A stretch of DNA of 64,000 nt from assembly GCF_051201625.1 (NCBI RefSeq), contig NZ_CP179203.1:806001-870000 (forward strand), written 5' to 3'. The stretch's first letter is position 1. Each line of letters opens with the position of its first letter. Made by a program: the position numbers and the translations under genes. Shown here piece after piece: positions 36,632-45,401 of this stretch. The DNA comes from Shimia sp051201625. Lineage in GTDB: Bacteria > Pseudomonadota > Alphaproteobacteria > Rhodobacterales > Rhodobacteraceae. The notes beneath the pieces are model-generated. The model was not told the DNA's origin, searched no databases, and saw only the letters and a program-made list of their open reading frames with translations.

Positions 36632-36665
36632 TCAAACCAAACAGATGAGCCAAACTCTCTCTTAG

Positions 36666-36982
36666 GTTAGCCCGCTCTTGGTCCCAAAAACCCTGACGAC
36701 GGACAAGGCTCAAGCCACAGGCGGCACAAGCACCTCTCAGATCCAGTTAGCAACCAACATGCGTTAAAAACTACGTCGCGAACTCCGCTGAAACACTACA
36801 GTTTGAGGCGTCAATAAGTGAATTTATCATCCGTTGCTTTATGTCTAGCGATGCATAGTTAAATGCGAATTAGAATAAAAATGGCTGAATTAAAATGAGA
36901 CAATTTTGACCGCTTTATTCGCAATAAACAAAACTTTAGCTTAAATCTCTCCCAACGTTGTCACTTACGACTATCCATATTT
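36666..36982. other. 317-base region between the IS and the sugar ABC gene
   Basis: No gene, RNA or clear repeat is visible. The base composition becomes AT-rich towards 36900. It contains the boundary between the transposon zone and the cyclitol island. Confidence 0.5.
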
Positions 36983-37723
36983 TTAAGCTGCTTCCAATGC
37001 TCCAGTAATTAATCCTGTAATTTCTTCTGGGCTGGTTTGGCTTATGGCCTTATCTGCGACTTTACTACCTCTTCTTAACACCGCAACTCGGTCACATACT
37101 TCAAAGACGTCTGGCATACGGTGACTCACTAATATTACCGCATGCCCTGTGTCTTTTAATTGTTTGATGCGTGCTAAAACTTCAGCTACCTGGCGTACGG
37201 AAATGGCCGCAGTAGGTTCGTCCATCAATACAATCTTGGGGTCTGACAGGCGTGTTCGCGCTATTGCGACAGCTTGCCGTTGCCCACCTGACATCTGTGC
37301 GACCAAGTCGCGAGGCCGAGTTTCAGATTTTAATTCCTTAAACAATTCAGCCGCACGGTTATACATTGCTGTGTGATTGAGCTTTGAGAAAAACCCTACT
37401 CCTGTTTCTAATTCCCTACCGAGAAATACATTCGCTGCAGCAGTAAGGTTGTCGCAAAGTGCCAGATCTTGATATACAATTTCAATTCCACTTTTGCGGG
37501 CATCTACCGGACGATTAAAGATAACTTTTTTACCTTCCAAAAAAATTTCTCCAGCGGTTGGAGCAAAGTTTCCAGCAATGATTTTCATTAAAGTGGATTT
37601 CCCAGCGCCATTATCGCCCATTAGGCCCAATGCTTCGCCTGGAGCGATATGTAGATTAACTTCTTGGAGGGCTTGGATTGCCCCAAAGTTCATTTTTATA
37701 GATTTTAATTCGAGCAGCTTCAT
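36983..37723 (-). CDS. Sugar ABC transporter ATP-binding protein (single-domain, FrcA-like)
   Basis: A 246-residue ATPase. Walker A is GDNGAGKST, the signature is MSGGQRQAVAIAR, and Walker B is IVLMDEPTAA; DNLTAAANVFLGRE is typical of CUT2 sugar ATPases. Only one ATPase domain is present, half the length of RbsA and like FrcA. Its permease and binding-protein partners are probably at 47803 and 46488, on the other strand of the same island. It is divergent from the hybrid regulator gene. Confidence 0.88.
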   Translation of the reverse strand: MKLLELKSIKMNFGAIQALQEVNLHIAPGEALGLMGDNGAGKSTLMKIIAGNFAPTAGEIFLEGKKVIFNRPVDARKSGIEIVYQDLALCDNLTAAANVFLGRELETGVGFFSKLNHTAMYNRAAELFKELKSETRPRDLVAQMSGGQRQAVAIARTRLSDPKIVLMDEPTAAISVRQVAEVLARIKQLKDTGHAVILVSHRMPDVFEVCDRVAVLRRGSKVADKAISQTSPEEITGLITGALEAA

Positions 37724-37826
37724 AAATTCTCCCTGGATCTGTCAATTTTCAAATAATCAAGTGACGATTTGGTTGTGGTTCTTTTTATATTTTAACGCTA
37801 TTTTAGGACTAGATAAACATTTTTTT

Positions 37827-37860
37827 GCAAAATTATTTGCTTTATGGCATAAAAAATTGC
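37827..37860. promoter_or_regulatory. Tandem GCAA-N6-TTGC elements in the regulator promoter
   Basis: Two elements, GCAA-N6-TTGC at 37827-37840 and GCAT-N6-TTGC (one mismatch) at 37847-37860, have centres exactly 20 bases apart, so they lie on the same face of the helix. They sit 38-71 bases upstream of the hybrid regulator start. The same element occurs three times between iolD and iolG. Confidence 0.65.
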
Positions 37861-37897
37861 ATATATACGTTTTTTTATTGTGTTCAAAAGGATGGAA

Positions 37898-39058
37898 ATG
37901 ACAGAGAAACAATCTTCTAAATTAGACTTTGAAAAGTTGATGTCTGATATAGAAAACGGTATGCGCGATATGGGTCGGAGCGCGCGCAGAATTGCTGAAT
38001 TTCTGTATTCCAACACTGATGAAGCAGCATTGTTATCTACTGCTGAGGTGGCGCAAGCCTGTCATGTGCACTCTTCCTCAGTAGTCCGCTTTGCTCAAAC
38101 TTTAGGATTTAGTGGATATAAACAGCTGCAGGGTGTTTTGAAAACGCAATATAAGTCAAATCTAGAACGTCTAGAGACACTGCAATCGTCTGAGCCAATT
38201 GAAACTTCGGGAAGACGCTCCAGTATTTTTGTTTTGACCGACTCAGGGCGATCATTCAACGAGGCATTGCGAACTGCAGCACTGAAGTTTGCGGAAACCG
38301 ATAATCAAATCACTATTGAAGGCGATTATGTGGTTTCTAATGAAATAGAGCCGAAAGAGTTCGCGAATAAAATCGAAAAAGCTTCAAAAAAATATGATGC
38401 AATATTTTTAGTTGCGAGAGACCACCCTTTGATCAATGACGCGGTGCGAAAGGCCGTCGAGCATGGCGCATTCGTAATTTGTTTAACGACAGATTTGCCA
38501 GCTTCTGGCCGCACTTGCTACGTTGGTTCTGATCAATACGCTTCCGGGTCTTCTGCCGCTTGGTTAGTTGGTAAAATGGCCCATAATCCGCAACGCAGCC
38601 GTGTTCTTCTGGTTTATAGTGTGCCGTTTCGATGCCAACAAGATAGAGAGCAGGGATTTCGGCATATATTACGAACTGAGTTTCCTCATTTGATACTAGA
38701 CGAACGCGTATCGTCAAATGAGGATTCGTTAATTACCCACAAATCAGTCAGTCAATATATCGAAAAAAATGGACCTCCTGCAGCAATTTACAATGTTTCA
38801 GGTGCCAATTTAGGTATTGGGAAAGCATTGGACGAGCAGAATTTGCTTTCTGATGTAGTTTTCATCGGTCATGAGCTGAATGTGAATTCTAAGCAGTTGC
38901 TGCGGATAGGCGCCATGGACGTCACGATTGGTCATAATATGGATGCAGAAATCTCCTTGGCGGTTGATGCGCTGAGACAGGCGCAGTCGGGTAAAGTGCC
39001 TCAAAACGCGATTGTGGAAAGTCAAATATATACGCGCTACAACATCCCTGAACTTTAA
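37898..39058 (+). CDS. Hybrid regulator: RpiR-type helix-turn-helix fused to LacI-type periplasmic-binding-like domain
   Basis: A 386-residue protein. The N-terminal 80 residues are an RpiR (HTH_6) domain: SARRIAEFLYSNTDEAALLS, AEVAQACHVHSSSVVRFAQT and LGFSGYKQLQ. Instead of the usual SIS domain, the rest is a sugar-binding type I periplasmic-binding fold, seen in YVGSDQYASGSSAAWLVGK and GHELNVNSKQLLRIGAMDVT. AAAAGGA supports ATG 37898 over GTG 37880 and ATG 37892. It lies beside the ABC gene and probably senses a free sugar or cyclitol. The nearby GCAA-N6-TTGC sites are its likely operators. Confidence 0.85.
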   Translation: MTEKQSSKLDFEKLMSDIENGMRDMGRSARRIAEFLYSNTDEAALLSTAEVAQACHVHSSSVVRFAQTLGFSGYKQLQGVLKTQYKSNLERLETLQSSEPIETSGRRSSIFVLTDSGRSFNEALRTAALKFAETDNQITIEGDYVVSNEIEPKEFANKIEKASKKYDAIFLVARDHPLINDAVRKAVEHGAFVICLTTDLPASGRTCYVGSDQYASGSSAAWLVGKMAHNPQRSRVLLVYSVPFRCQQDREQGFRHILRTEFPHLILDERVSSNEDSLITHKSVSQYIEKNGPPAAIYNVSGANLGIGKALDEQNLLSDVVFIGHELNVNSKQLLRIGAMDVTIGHNMDAEISLAVDALRQAQSGKVPQNAIVESQIYTRYNIPEL

Positions 39059-39879
39059 CTTGGTAGAGCCATGGGTTCTTCTGGTGTGGGAGGAGCGAAT
39101 GAATATCCTCCCCAAACAGATTGATCAAACTGGATGACTGAACCGGTCATCATACCGCTATCTGATGACGACAAGAAAGTCACAGCGCGCGCCACCTCGG
39201 CCGGATCTATTAATCGTCCAAATGGTTGCTCGGCGGCGGCTTTTTCCAGCCAATCTGCATCAGCTCCGTGATATTCACGTTGAATGCGGTCTTCGCCATC
39301 AGAAGCCATCCAGCCAATATTCAATTGGTTAACTCGAATTTTATTGCGCATAAGCGCATAGCCTGAATTACGTGTCAAAGTGGCTAAGGCGCCTTTGGAG
39401 GCACAATATGGCGCGATAAATGGCTGGCCGGCAAGTGCTGAGGTGGACCCGATATTGACGATGGCGCCTTCGATAGACTCCCGTATCATTATCTTTACCG
39501 CTTCTTGCATCAAAAAGAATGGGGCTTTGGTATTAATTGCAAACATCCGATCGAACAACTCTTCGCTGGTGTCTAAAAGGTTGCCTCGATCCGTTAAGCC
39601 GGCGGCATTGACCAGCACATCCAGGCGCCCAAAATTTTGATCGCAGCGGGCAATCAACTTGCGGCATGTGGTAATGTCCGCCAAATCAGCTTCAATAAAA
39701 TATACTGGAACGCCGGTTTGATCTTGAATATTTTTCGCTACGCTTTGACCTTTTTCGACATTTCGTCCACAGGTAAAGACTGCTTTGGCGCCAGAAAGTG
39801 CAAATTGCCAAGCGATTGCTGCTCCAAGCCCTTGTGTGCCACCTGTAACAATGGCGACTTTTTGATCAATTCTATTCAT
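39055..39879 (-). CDS. Short-chain dehydrogenase/reductase
   Basis: A 274-residue SDR. Cofactor motif VTGGTQGLGAA, NAAG, Ser in IVNIGSTSALAG and the catalytic YCASKG (Tyr-x3-Lys) are present. It converges with the regulator gene (four-base overlap of stops). In this island it could oxidise a cyclitol, keto-inositol or sugar intermediate. It belongs to the AT-richer set of genes here. Confidence 0.88.
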   Translation of the reverse strand: MNRIDQKVAIVTGGTQGLGAAIAWQFALSGAKAVFTCGRNVEKGQSVAKNIQDQTGVPVYFIEADLADITTCRKLIARCDQNFGRLDVLVNAAGLTDRGNLLDTSEELFDRMFAINTKAPFFLMQEAVKIMIRESIEGAIVNIGSTSALAGQPFIAPYCASKGALATLTRNSGYALMRNKIRVNQLNIGWMASDGEDRIQREYHGADADWLEKAAAEQPFGRLIDPAEVARAVTFLSSSDSGMMTGSVIQFDQSVWGGYSFAPPTPEEPMALPS

Positions 39880-39948
39880 TTTTATCTCTTTCTTTTATTT
39901 CAATATTTTCTCTAAGCTTCACGTATCGTTTCAACACAGAAAGATAGC

Positions 39949-40842
39949 TCATACCGAATAGCCTGCATTTTTCATCACGCGCAGCAGTTCTTGATGGCCT
40001 GTTTGGGCCATTTTGAGGGGCGGATTTTTGATCGGATCTTGCTCGGCTTCCACGACAAACCAGCCCTCATAGCCATGGGCGGCCAGGCGTTGAACGATGG
40101 CGTCAAAATCCAAGCTGCCATCGCCGGGCACGGTAAAGGCGCCTTTGATCACTGCGTCCAAAAAGCTGTGCCGGCTGCGATCCAGCCCGGCGATCACATT
40201 CCCGCGTATATCTTTGGTATGCACATGGTTGATGCGGGCATGGTGCGTGTCGATCACCCGCAAAACATCTCCGCCGGCAAAGGCCATATGCCCGGCGTCA
40301 AAAAGCAGGGGCAAGGCGGCGCCGGAATGGGCCATCAGAAGATCTAATTCGGCCTCGGTTTCGATCGGAGCCGCCATATGATGGTGATAGCTCAATGGCA
40401 TGCCCTGCGCGGCGCACCATTCGGCGAACGCGGTCAGTTTGCGCCCATATTCTTTGATTTGTGCCTCATCCAGCTTCAGTTTACTGGCAAGCGGTGCAGA
40501 TTGATCGCCTTGGATTGTACCCGCGGTTTCACCATAAACAATACAGGGTGCCCCCATGGCTTTGAACAGCTCAAGTTGCGCGGCAACCCTGTCTTTCTCG
40601 GCTTCGATCTCGCCGCTCAGCAAAAGCCCCGAGAACCAGCCCCCGCAGACCGAGATCCCGTAGCGCTCAAGAACGGGCCCCAAAATCGCAGGATCCATTG
40701 GAAAACGTCGCCCGGTTTCCATGCCGCTATAGCCGGCTTCGCTGGCTTGGCGCAGGCATTCTTCCAGCGAAACATCATCGCTGAGCTCTTCCAGATCATC
40801 ATTCCACCAAGCAATAGGGGCGATGCCAAGCTTTGCTTTCAT
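39949..40842 (-). CDS. iolE: myo-Inosose-2 dehydratase
   Basis: A 297-residue TIM-barrel enzyme that dehydrates scyllo-inosose to 3D-(3,5/4)-trihydroxycyclohexane-1,2-dione. The conserved start KLGIAPIAWWNDDLEEL, the GYSGMETGRRFP segment and metal ligands in YHHHMAAPIET, LFDAGHMAFAGGD and INHVHTKDIRGNV are clear. ATG 40842 fits the family; the longer open frame runs into iolD. It lies four bases after the iolD stop. GC content is visibly higher than in flanking genes outside the iolE-iolD pair. Confidence 0.93.
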   Translation of the reverse strand: MKAKLGIAPIAWWNDDLEELSDDVSLEECLRQASEAGYSGMETGRRFPMDPAILGPVLERYGISVCGGWFSGLLLSGEIEAEKDRVAAQLELFKAMGAPCIVYGETAGTIQGDQSAPLASKLKLDEAQIKEYGRKLTAFAEWCAAQGMPLSYHHHMAAPIETEAELDLLMAHSGAALPLLFDAGHMAFAGGDVLRVIDTHHARINHVHTKDIRGNVIAGLDRSRHSFLDAVIKGAFTVPGDGSLDFDAIVQRLAAHGYEGWFVVEAEQDPIKNPPLKMAQTGHQELLRVMKNAGYSV

Positions 40843-40846
40843 TTGC

Positions 40847-42694
40847 TTATACTCCGATGCGTTGTTTGGCGCGGATCGCATCATGGTCTTTGCGCGCTTC
40901 ATTAACGCTGTCACGGGCGGAGATTTCAGGCACGCCGACATCCCAAGATGCATCCCCCGGGGTCCATTCATAAGCATCAGAGGGAATGGTCAAAACGGTG
41001 GTTTTGTCATTGGCTTGGGCCCATTTCATCGCTTCATCCAATTCACCCAGCGTTTCCACGCGGCGCCCATAAGCGCCCATGGCTTCGGCATGTTTGGCAA
41101 AATCAACCGAAAATGGCGTTTTCACGCGGCTGTCTTTGATTAGGTTGTTAAAGGAGGCTCCGCCTTTGTAATTTTGCAGGCGGTTGATGATCGCATACCC
41201 GCCATTATCGGGCACAATCACGATAATTTTATGCCCGCTCAGCACGGTAGAATAAATATCCGAATTCATCATCATATAGGTGCCATCACCGATAATCACG
41301 ATAGGGGTGCGGTTTTCATCGGCCATTGCGGCGCCCCAACCCGCGGGAATTTCATAGCCCATACAGGAAAAGCCAAATTCGGTGTCTACCGTATTGGGGG
41401 CTTTGACGCGCCAGCATTTATTCACTTCACCCGGAGGGCCGCCCGCCGCGGTGATCACCAGATCTTCTGTTTTGGCATTGTCTTGCACCACTTTAATCAC
41501 CTGCGCGTAGGAGGGTATATGCGCATTGCTGGGTTTTTGCAGCTCATCAATCAAGCTGTCCCATTTGGCCATTTCATCGCGGCCTTTCTCCATCCAAGTG
41601 CTAGGGGCCGACCAGTCGCCCAAAGCCGCATCCATTTCACGCAGGCTTTCGCGGGCATCACCGACCACAGAGATGGCGCGGTGTTTGGTGGCATCAAAGC
41701 GCGCTGCATTGATCGAGATAAACTGAGCATCGGCTTTAAAGCTGGTCCAAGACCCGGTGGTGAAATCTTGCAGTCGGGTGCCTATCGCCACAATCACATC
41801 CGCTTCGGCGGCCATGGCATTGGCGGATGCTGATCCGGTTACGCCGATGCCCCCGACATAGGCGGGGTGCTCGTGCAGCACGGCACCTTTGCCGGCAATG
41901 GTTTCGCAAAGCGGAATGCCGCGGGCTTGCGCAAAATTACCCAATATCTCTTCAGCCAATGAATAGCGCACCCCGCCGCCTGAAATAATCAAGGGCTTTT
42001 TGGCGGCTTTGAGGGCTGCGATCGCCTTATCTAATTGCTGTAAATCGGGGCGCGCGCGCGGAATGTGATGCAGCGTAGGCTCAAAAAACGCGGCTGGATA
42101 GTCAAAAGCGATTTCCTGCGTGTCTTGGCACAGGCCGATAAAGGCCGGCCCGCAATCGGCCGGATCGAGCATTGCGGCAATCGCTTGGGGGAAGGATGAG
42201 ATGATCTGCTCGGGATGGGTGATGCGATCCCAATAGCGGGTAACGGCTTTGAAGCTTTCATTCACGGTCAAGGTTGGATTGTTGAAATGCTCAACTTGTT
42301 GCAGCACCGGATCTGGGCGGCGGTTGGAGAATGTATCACCCGAAAGCAGCAGCACGGGTAGACGGTTGGAATGGGCCACGCCGGCCGCAGTGACCATATT
42401 GGTGGCTCCGGGCCCCACAGAGGAGGTGGCGATCATCAATTGCCGCCGCCGCTTAGCCTTGGCATAGCCAATTGCGGCAAGCGCCATCGATTGTTCGTTT
42501 TGCCCGCGCCACGTTGGCAATTGATCTTGCACCGCTTCTAAAGCTTCGGCCAAACAGGTCACATTGCCATGCCCGAAAATTCCGAACACGCCGGCAAAGA
42601 GTGGCACGCGCTCGCCCTCAATCTCGGTGAATTGATTGCACAGATATCGAACAACAGCCTGCGCCATCGTCAATCTGATTGTGTTTGCGGCCAT
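40847..42694 (-). CDS. iolD: 3D-(3,5/4)-trihydroxycyclohexane-1,2-dione acylhydrolase
   Basis: A 615-residue thiamine-diphosphate enzyme that opens the cyclohexane ring of the IolE product. IEGERVPLFAGVFGIFGHGN, NEQSMALAAIGYAKAKRRRQ and the cofactor motif IVIIGDGTYMMMNSDIYS (GDG...N) are complete. It is co-transcribed with iolE. GCAA-N6-TTGC elements lie 58 and 91 bases upstream of its start. GC-rich relative to neighbours. Confidence 0.95.
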   Translation of the reverse strand: MAANTIRLTMAQAVVRYLCNQFTEIEGERVPLFAGVFGIFGHGNVTCLAEALEAVQDQLPTWRGQNEQSMALAAIGYAKAKRRRQLMIATSSVGPGATNMVTAAGVAHSNRLPVLLLSGDTFSNRRPDPVLQQVEHFNNPTLTVNESFKAVTRYWDRITHPEQIISSFPQAIAAMLDPADCGPAFIGLCQDTQEIAFDYPAAFFEPTLHHIPRARPDLQQLDKAIAALKAAKKPLIISGGGVRYSLAEEILGNFAQARGIPLCETIAGKGAVLHEHPAYVGGIGVTGSASANAMAAEADVIVAIGTRLQDFTTGSWTSFKADAQFISINAARFDATKHRAISVVGDARESLREMDAALGDWSAPSTWMEKGRDEMAKWDSLIDELQKPSNAHIPSYAQVIKVVQDNAKTEDLVITAAGGPPGEVNKCWRVKAPNTVDTEFGFSCMGYEIPAGWGAAMADENRTPIVIIGDGTYMMMNSDIYSTVLSGHKIIVIVPDNGGYAIINRLQNYKGGASFNNLIKDSRVKTPFSVDFAKHAEAMGAYGRRVETLGELDEAMKWAQANDKTTVLTIPSDAYEWTPGDASWDVGVPEISARDSVNEARKDHDAIRAKQRIGV

Positions 42695-42751
42695 GTTTGA
42701 TTCTCCGATGCCATAGATTTTAAATGTTGTTAACTCTATTTCTCTAGACTT

Positions 42752-42798
42752 GCAATTAAAATTGCAAAAATAGTATACTATAACGCAATTATTTTTGC
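42752..42798. promoter_or_regulatory. Two GCAA-N6-TTGC elements on the iolD side of the iolD-iolG intergenic region
   Basis: GCAA-N6-TTGC at 42752-42765 (a fully symmetric GCAATTAAAATTGC) and at 42785-42798. Between them is the perfect palindrome TAGTATACTA (42771-42780). Element centres are 33 bases apart, about three helical turns. They lie upstream of iolD and are candidate operators for the hybrid regulator. Confidence 0.65.
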
Positions 42799-42900
42799 AT
42801 AATTGCTCAATGTTTTAAGGTATTTTTCTTACTAAAGTATATTAAGTTCCATATTTTTGAAATGTTTTGAAAATTTAATTGACAAAATAATTTCAGTTAT

Positions 42901-42914
42901 GCAAAAATAATTGC
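42901..42914. promoter_or_regulatory. GCAA-N6-TTGC element in the iolG promoter
   Basis: GCAAAAATAATTGC lies 17-22 bases downstream of a TTGACA (-35-like, 42879-42884) and 34 bases upstream of the iolG start, so a bound repressor would cover the -10 region. It is the exact reverse complement of the element at 42785-42798. Confidence 0.65.
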
Positions 42915-42947
42915 AAATTAGAAATTTAAGGTTTTAGGGAGGGTGAC

Positions 42948-43955
42948 ATGGTTAATATCGCTGTGCTTGGCTGCGGAAGAATAGGCGCTATGCACGCCGC
43001 GAATGTAGCCGCTCATCCACGTACAAACCTTGAAATGGTTTTTGACGTTAACGAAATGGCCGTTACGAATGTTTCTAATGCCCATCAAGTTCAGGCGGCG
43101 CGAAGTGCACAGGAGGTGTTCGCTTCAGATCGTGTACAGGCTGTATTAGTAGCTACAGCGACACCCACACATGCTGATTATATCGAAATGGCCATTGCTG
43201 CGGGCAAGCCGGTCTTATGTGAAAAGCCAATTGACTTAAATCTGGAGCGAGTGAACCGGTGTGCTGAAGTTGTTTCGAAATCTACTGTGCCCATCCAGTT
43301 GGGGTTTAATAGGCGATACGATCCGGGTCATGCGGCTGCGCGAGAGGCCTGCTTGGCTGGTAAAATTGGTGATTTGCATCAGGTAATTATCACGGCTCGC
43401 GATCCTGCTTTGCCACCGCGGGCTTATCTCGAGGAGGCTGGTGGTTTATTTCGCGATATGACTATTCATGATTTTGACCTCGCAAGGTTTATGTTGAATG
43501 AAGAGCCTGTAGAAGTTTTTGCTCTTGCTAACGCCTTAATCGACCCTGTTTTGGGGCGCGAGTTAGGTGAGGTCGACAGCGCTATGATTATTTTACGCAC
43601 TGCGTCGGGTAAGCAATGTCATATAAACAATTCTCGAACAGCAGTTTATGGGTATGATCAACGAGTTGAGCTCATGGGTAGTTCGGGCATGCTTATATCT
43701 GATAATCGAAAGCCCCATGAACTAAAGCACTATGGCGCTTTTGGAGTAGAAACTGCCGAGCCTTATCAATTGTTTTTTTTGGAGCGCTATGAAGAAGCGT
43801 TTATGGCTTCAATTGACGGATTTGTTAATTGCATCGAGAATGGGGCAACGCCACTAGCGGGTTTCGAAGATGGTCGGCGAGCCCTTATTCTGGCGGAAGC
43901 GGCCTATCTTTCAATGGCTGAGAAGCGCATTGTCCAAGTATCGGAAATTGGATGA
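42948..43955 (+). CDS. iolG: Inositol 2-dehydrogenase (Gfo/Idh/MocA family)
   Basis: A 335-residue NAD-dependent enzyme that oxidises myo-inositol to scyllo-inosose. The Rossmann motif GCGRIGAMHAAN, the catalytic Lys in CEKPIDLN, GFNRRYDPG, and the Asp/His pair in DMTIHDFDLARFML are present. AGGGAGGG precedes ATG 42948. It overlaps the aldehyde dehydrogenase gene by four bases, so they form an operon. It is AT-richer than iolD. Confidence 0.9.
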   Translation: MVNIAVLGCGRIGAMHAANVAAHPRTNLEMVFDVNEMAVTNVSNAHQVQAARSAQEVFASDRVQAVLVATATPTHADYIEMAIAAGKPVLCEKPIDLNLERVNRCAEVVSKSTVPIQLGFNRRYDPGHAAAREACLAGKIGDLHQVIITARDPALPPRAYLEEAGGLFRDMTIHDFDLARFMLNEEPVEVFALANALIDPVLGRELGEVDSAMIILRTASGKQCHINNSRTAVYGYDQRVELMGSSGMLISDNRKPHELKHYGAFGVETAEPYQLFFLERYEEAFMASIDGFVNCIENGATPLAGFEDGRRALILAEAAYLSMAEKRIVQVSEIG

Positions 43956-45394
43956 TGACCATTTACGATAAATTTGGCTTATTTGTTGGCGGAGCTTGGG
44001 CGGACTCTAGTTCTGGTGAAATACCGCTATATAGTCCTGTTACCGAACGCGTATTGGGCAAAGTGCCGACTGCCGATATTGCATTAACGCAACGCGTAAT
44101 TTCTGACGCGCAAGCAGCTTTTTTAGTTTGGTCAAAAACACCAGTTTGGGAGCGCGCGACACGGTTGCATAAAGTCGCGGACGAAATGTCATCCCGTAGC
44201 GAGGAAGCTGCGCGCATGATAGTGTTAGAAACTGGCAAGCCCATTACTCAAGCTCAACGTGAATGGAGCTTAGCTGTAGACCAATTTCGATGGTATGCTG
44301 AGGAAGCGAGGCGAGTTTATGGGCGTATTGTTGAAACACGTGTGCCAAATGGCGAATTTAGTATCACACGTGAGCCTGTAGGAGTTGTTGCCGCGTTTAC
44401 GGCTTGGAACTTTCCTGCTGCTTTAGTTGCCCGTAAAGTCGCTCCAGCTTTGGCTGCTGGGTGTTCTGTTATTCTGCGTCCGTCTAACCAAACCCCAGGT
44501 GTTTCCATGGTGCTCTTTGACTGTTTGCATTCCGCTGATCTCCCGAGTGGCACAGTCAATTTATTGGTTGGCGCGGCGCAGGATATTTATTCCCCCATTA
44601 TGGAATCCAGCGTGGTTCGTAAGGTGTCGTTGACTGGTTCAACCAAAGTGGGTCAACAGATGATCCGTGACTCCGCTCGAACACTAAAAAAGGTATCAAT
44701 GGAACTTGGTGGAAATGCACCGATGATCCTATTTGAAGATGGAGACATAAGCGCTGCTTTAGATGGATGCGTTGCTGCAAAATTTGCGAATGCGGGGCAA
44801 GTGTGTGTCACTCCAGATAGGTTTTTCATTCACGAGCAACATTACAAAGAATTTGTTGAAGGTTTCGTGGACAGCGCAACTAAGTTGCGTCTTGGAGATG
44901 GTCTTGATCCGGCTACTGATATGGGGCCCTTGATCAATGAACAAAGAAGAACAGATATTTCCATCAAAGTAGCTCAAGCCCTTGATAGTGGAGCTCATCT
45001 AGAATGTGGCGGAGGACCCGCCGAGGAATTCGATACAGGATATTTCTATAAGCCTACCGTATTAACGAATGTTTCGGATGAGATGCTTGTAATGGCTGAA
45101 GAGAACTTTGGCCCAATTGCTGCCATTACAAGCTTTTCCAATGAAGACAGTGTGATAGAGCGGGCAAATAGCTCCCCTATGGGTTTGTCAGCATATGCTT
45201 TTACTTCAGACCCCGCACGCGTTCGCCGAATTCAATCAAATCTCAAAGCCGGTATGGTTGGTGTAAACAGCTTTGCCTTAGCCGCGGCCGAAGTGCCTTT
45301 TGGCGGAACGAAATACTCGGGCATGGGCCGCGAGGGCGGAATAGAAGGTCTTAGCAGTTATTTAGATACCAAATTAACACAATGGGTAATGTGA
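43952..45394 (+). CDS. NAD(P)-dependent aldehyde dehydrogenase (succinate-semialdehyde dehydrogenase-like)
   Basis: A 480-residue ALDH. The segments FTAWNFPAALVARKVAPAL and LTGSTKVGQQM, the catalytic Glu in SMELGGNAPMI and the catalytic Cys in NAGQVCVTPDRF are all present. It is GabD-like rather than the CoA-acylating IolA/MmsA type expected in the classical inositol pathway. It may oxidise the aldehyde made by the downstream HpcH/HpaI aldolase. Translationally coupled to iolG. Confidence 0.88.
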   Translation: MMTIYDKFGLFVGGAWADSSSGEIPLYSPVTERVLGKVPTADIALTQRVISDAQAAFLVWSKTPVWERATRLHKVADEMSSRSEEAARMIVLETGKPITQAQREWSLAVDQFRWYAEEARRVYGRIVETRVPNGEFSITREPVGVVAAFTAWNFPAALVARKVAPALAAGCSVILRPSNQTPGVSMVLFDCLHSADLPSGTVNLLVGAAQDIYSPIMESSVVRKVSLTGSTKVGQQMIRDSARTLKKVSMELGGNAPMILFEDGDISAALDGCVAAKFANAGQVCVTPDRFFIHEQHYKEFVEGFVDSATKLRLGDGLDPATDMGPLINEQRRTDISIKVAQALDSGAHLECGGGPAEEFDTGYFYKPTVLTNVSDEMLVMAEENFGPIAAITSFSNEDSVIERANSSPMGLSAYAFTSDPARVRRIQSNLKAGMVGVNSFALAAAEVPFGGTKYSGMGREGGIEGLSSYLDTKLTQWVM

Positions 45395-45401
45395 GGGATA
45401 G

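Larger units (their letters stand above)
35245..36665 (+). mobile_element. IS3-family insertion sequence, nearly intact
   Basis: The ends are imperfect inverted repeats: CTAAGAGAG-GTTTG-CTCATC type at 35245-35268, and its reverse complement at 36644-36665. Between them lie orfA and orfB in the -1 frame, with a run of seven A (35617-35623) where programmed frameshifting would be expected. I could not identify a convincing target duplication (GTTA lies near both ends but not symmetrically). orfB carries a single-base deletion. Confidence 0.8.

Noticed and set aside
35237..36669. GTTA target-site duplication of the IS3 element
   Set aside because: GTTA occurs at both sides but not directly at the inverted-repeat ends; the left side has an extra TTTG, so it is not convincing.
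42797..42806. Sixth operator copy GCATAATTGC next to 42785-42798
   Set aside because: The spacer is four bases rather than six and the match overlaps the preceding site, so I did not count it.
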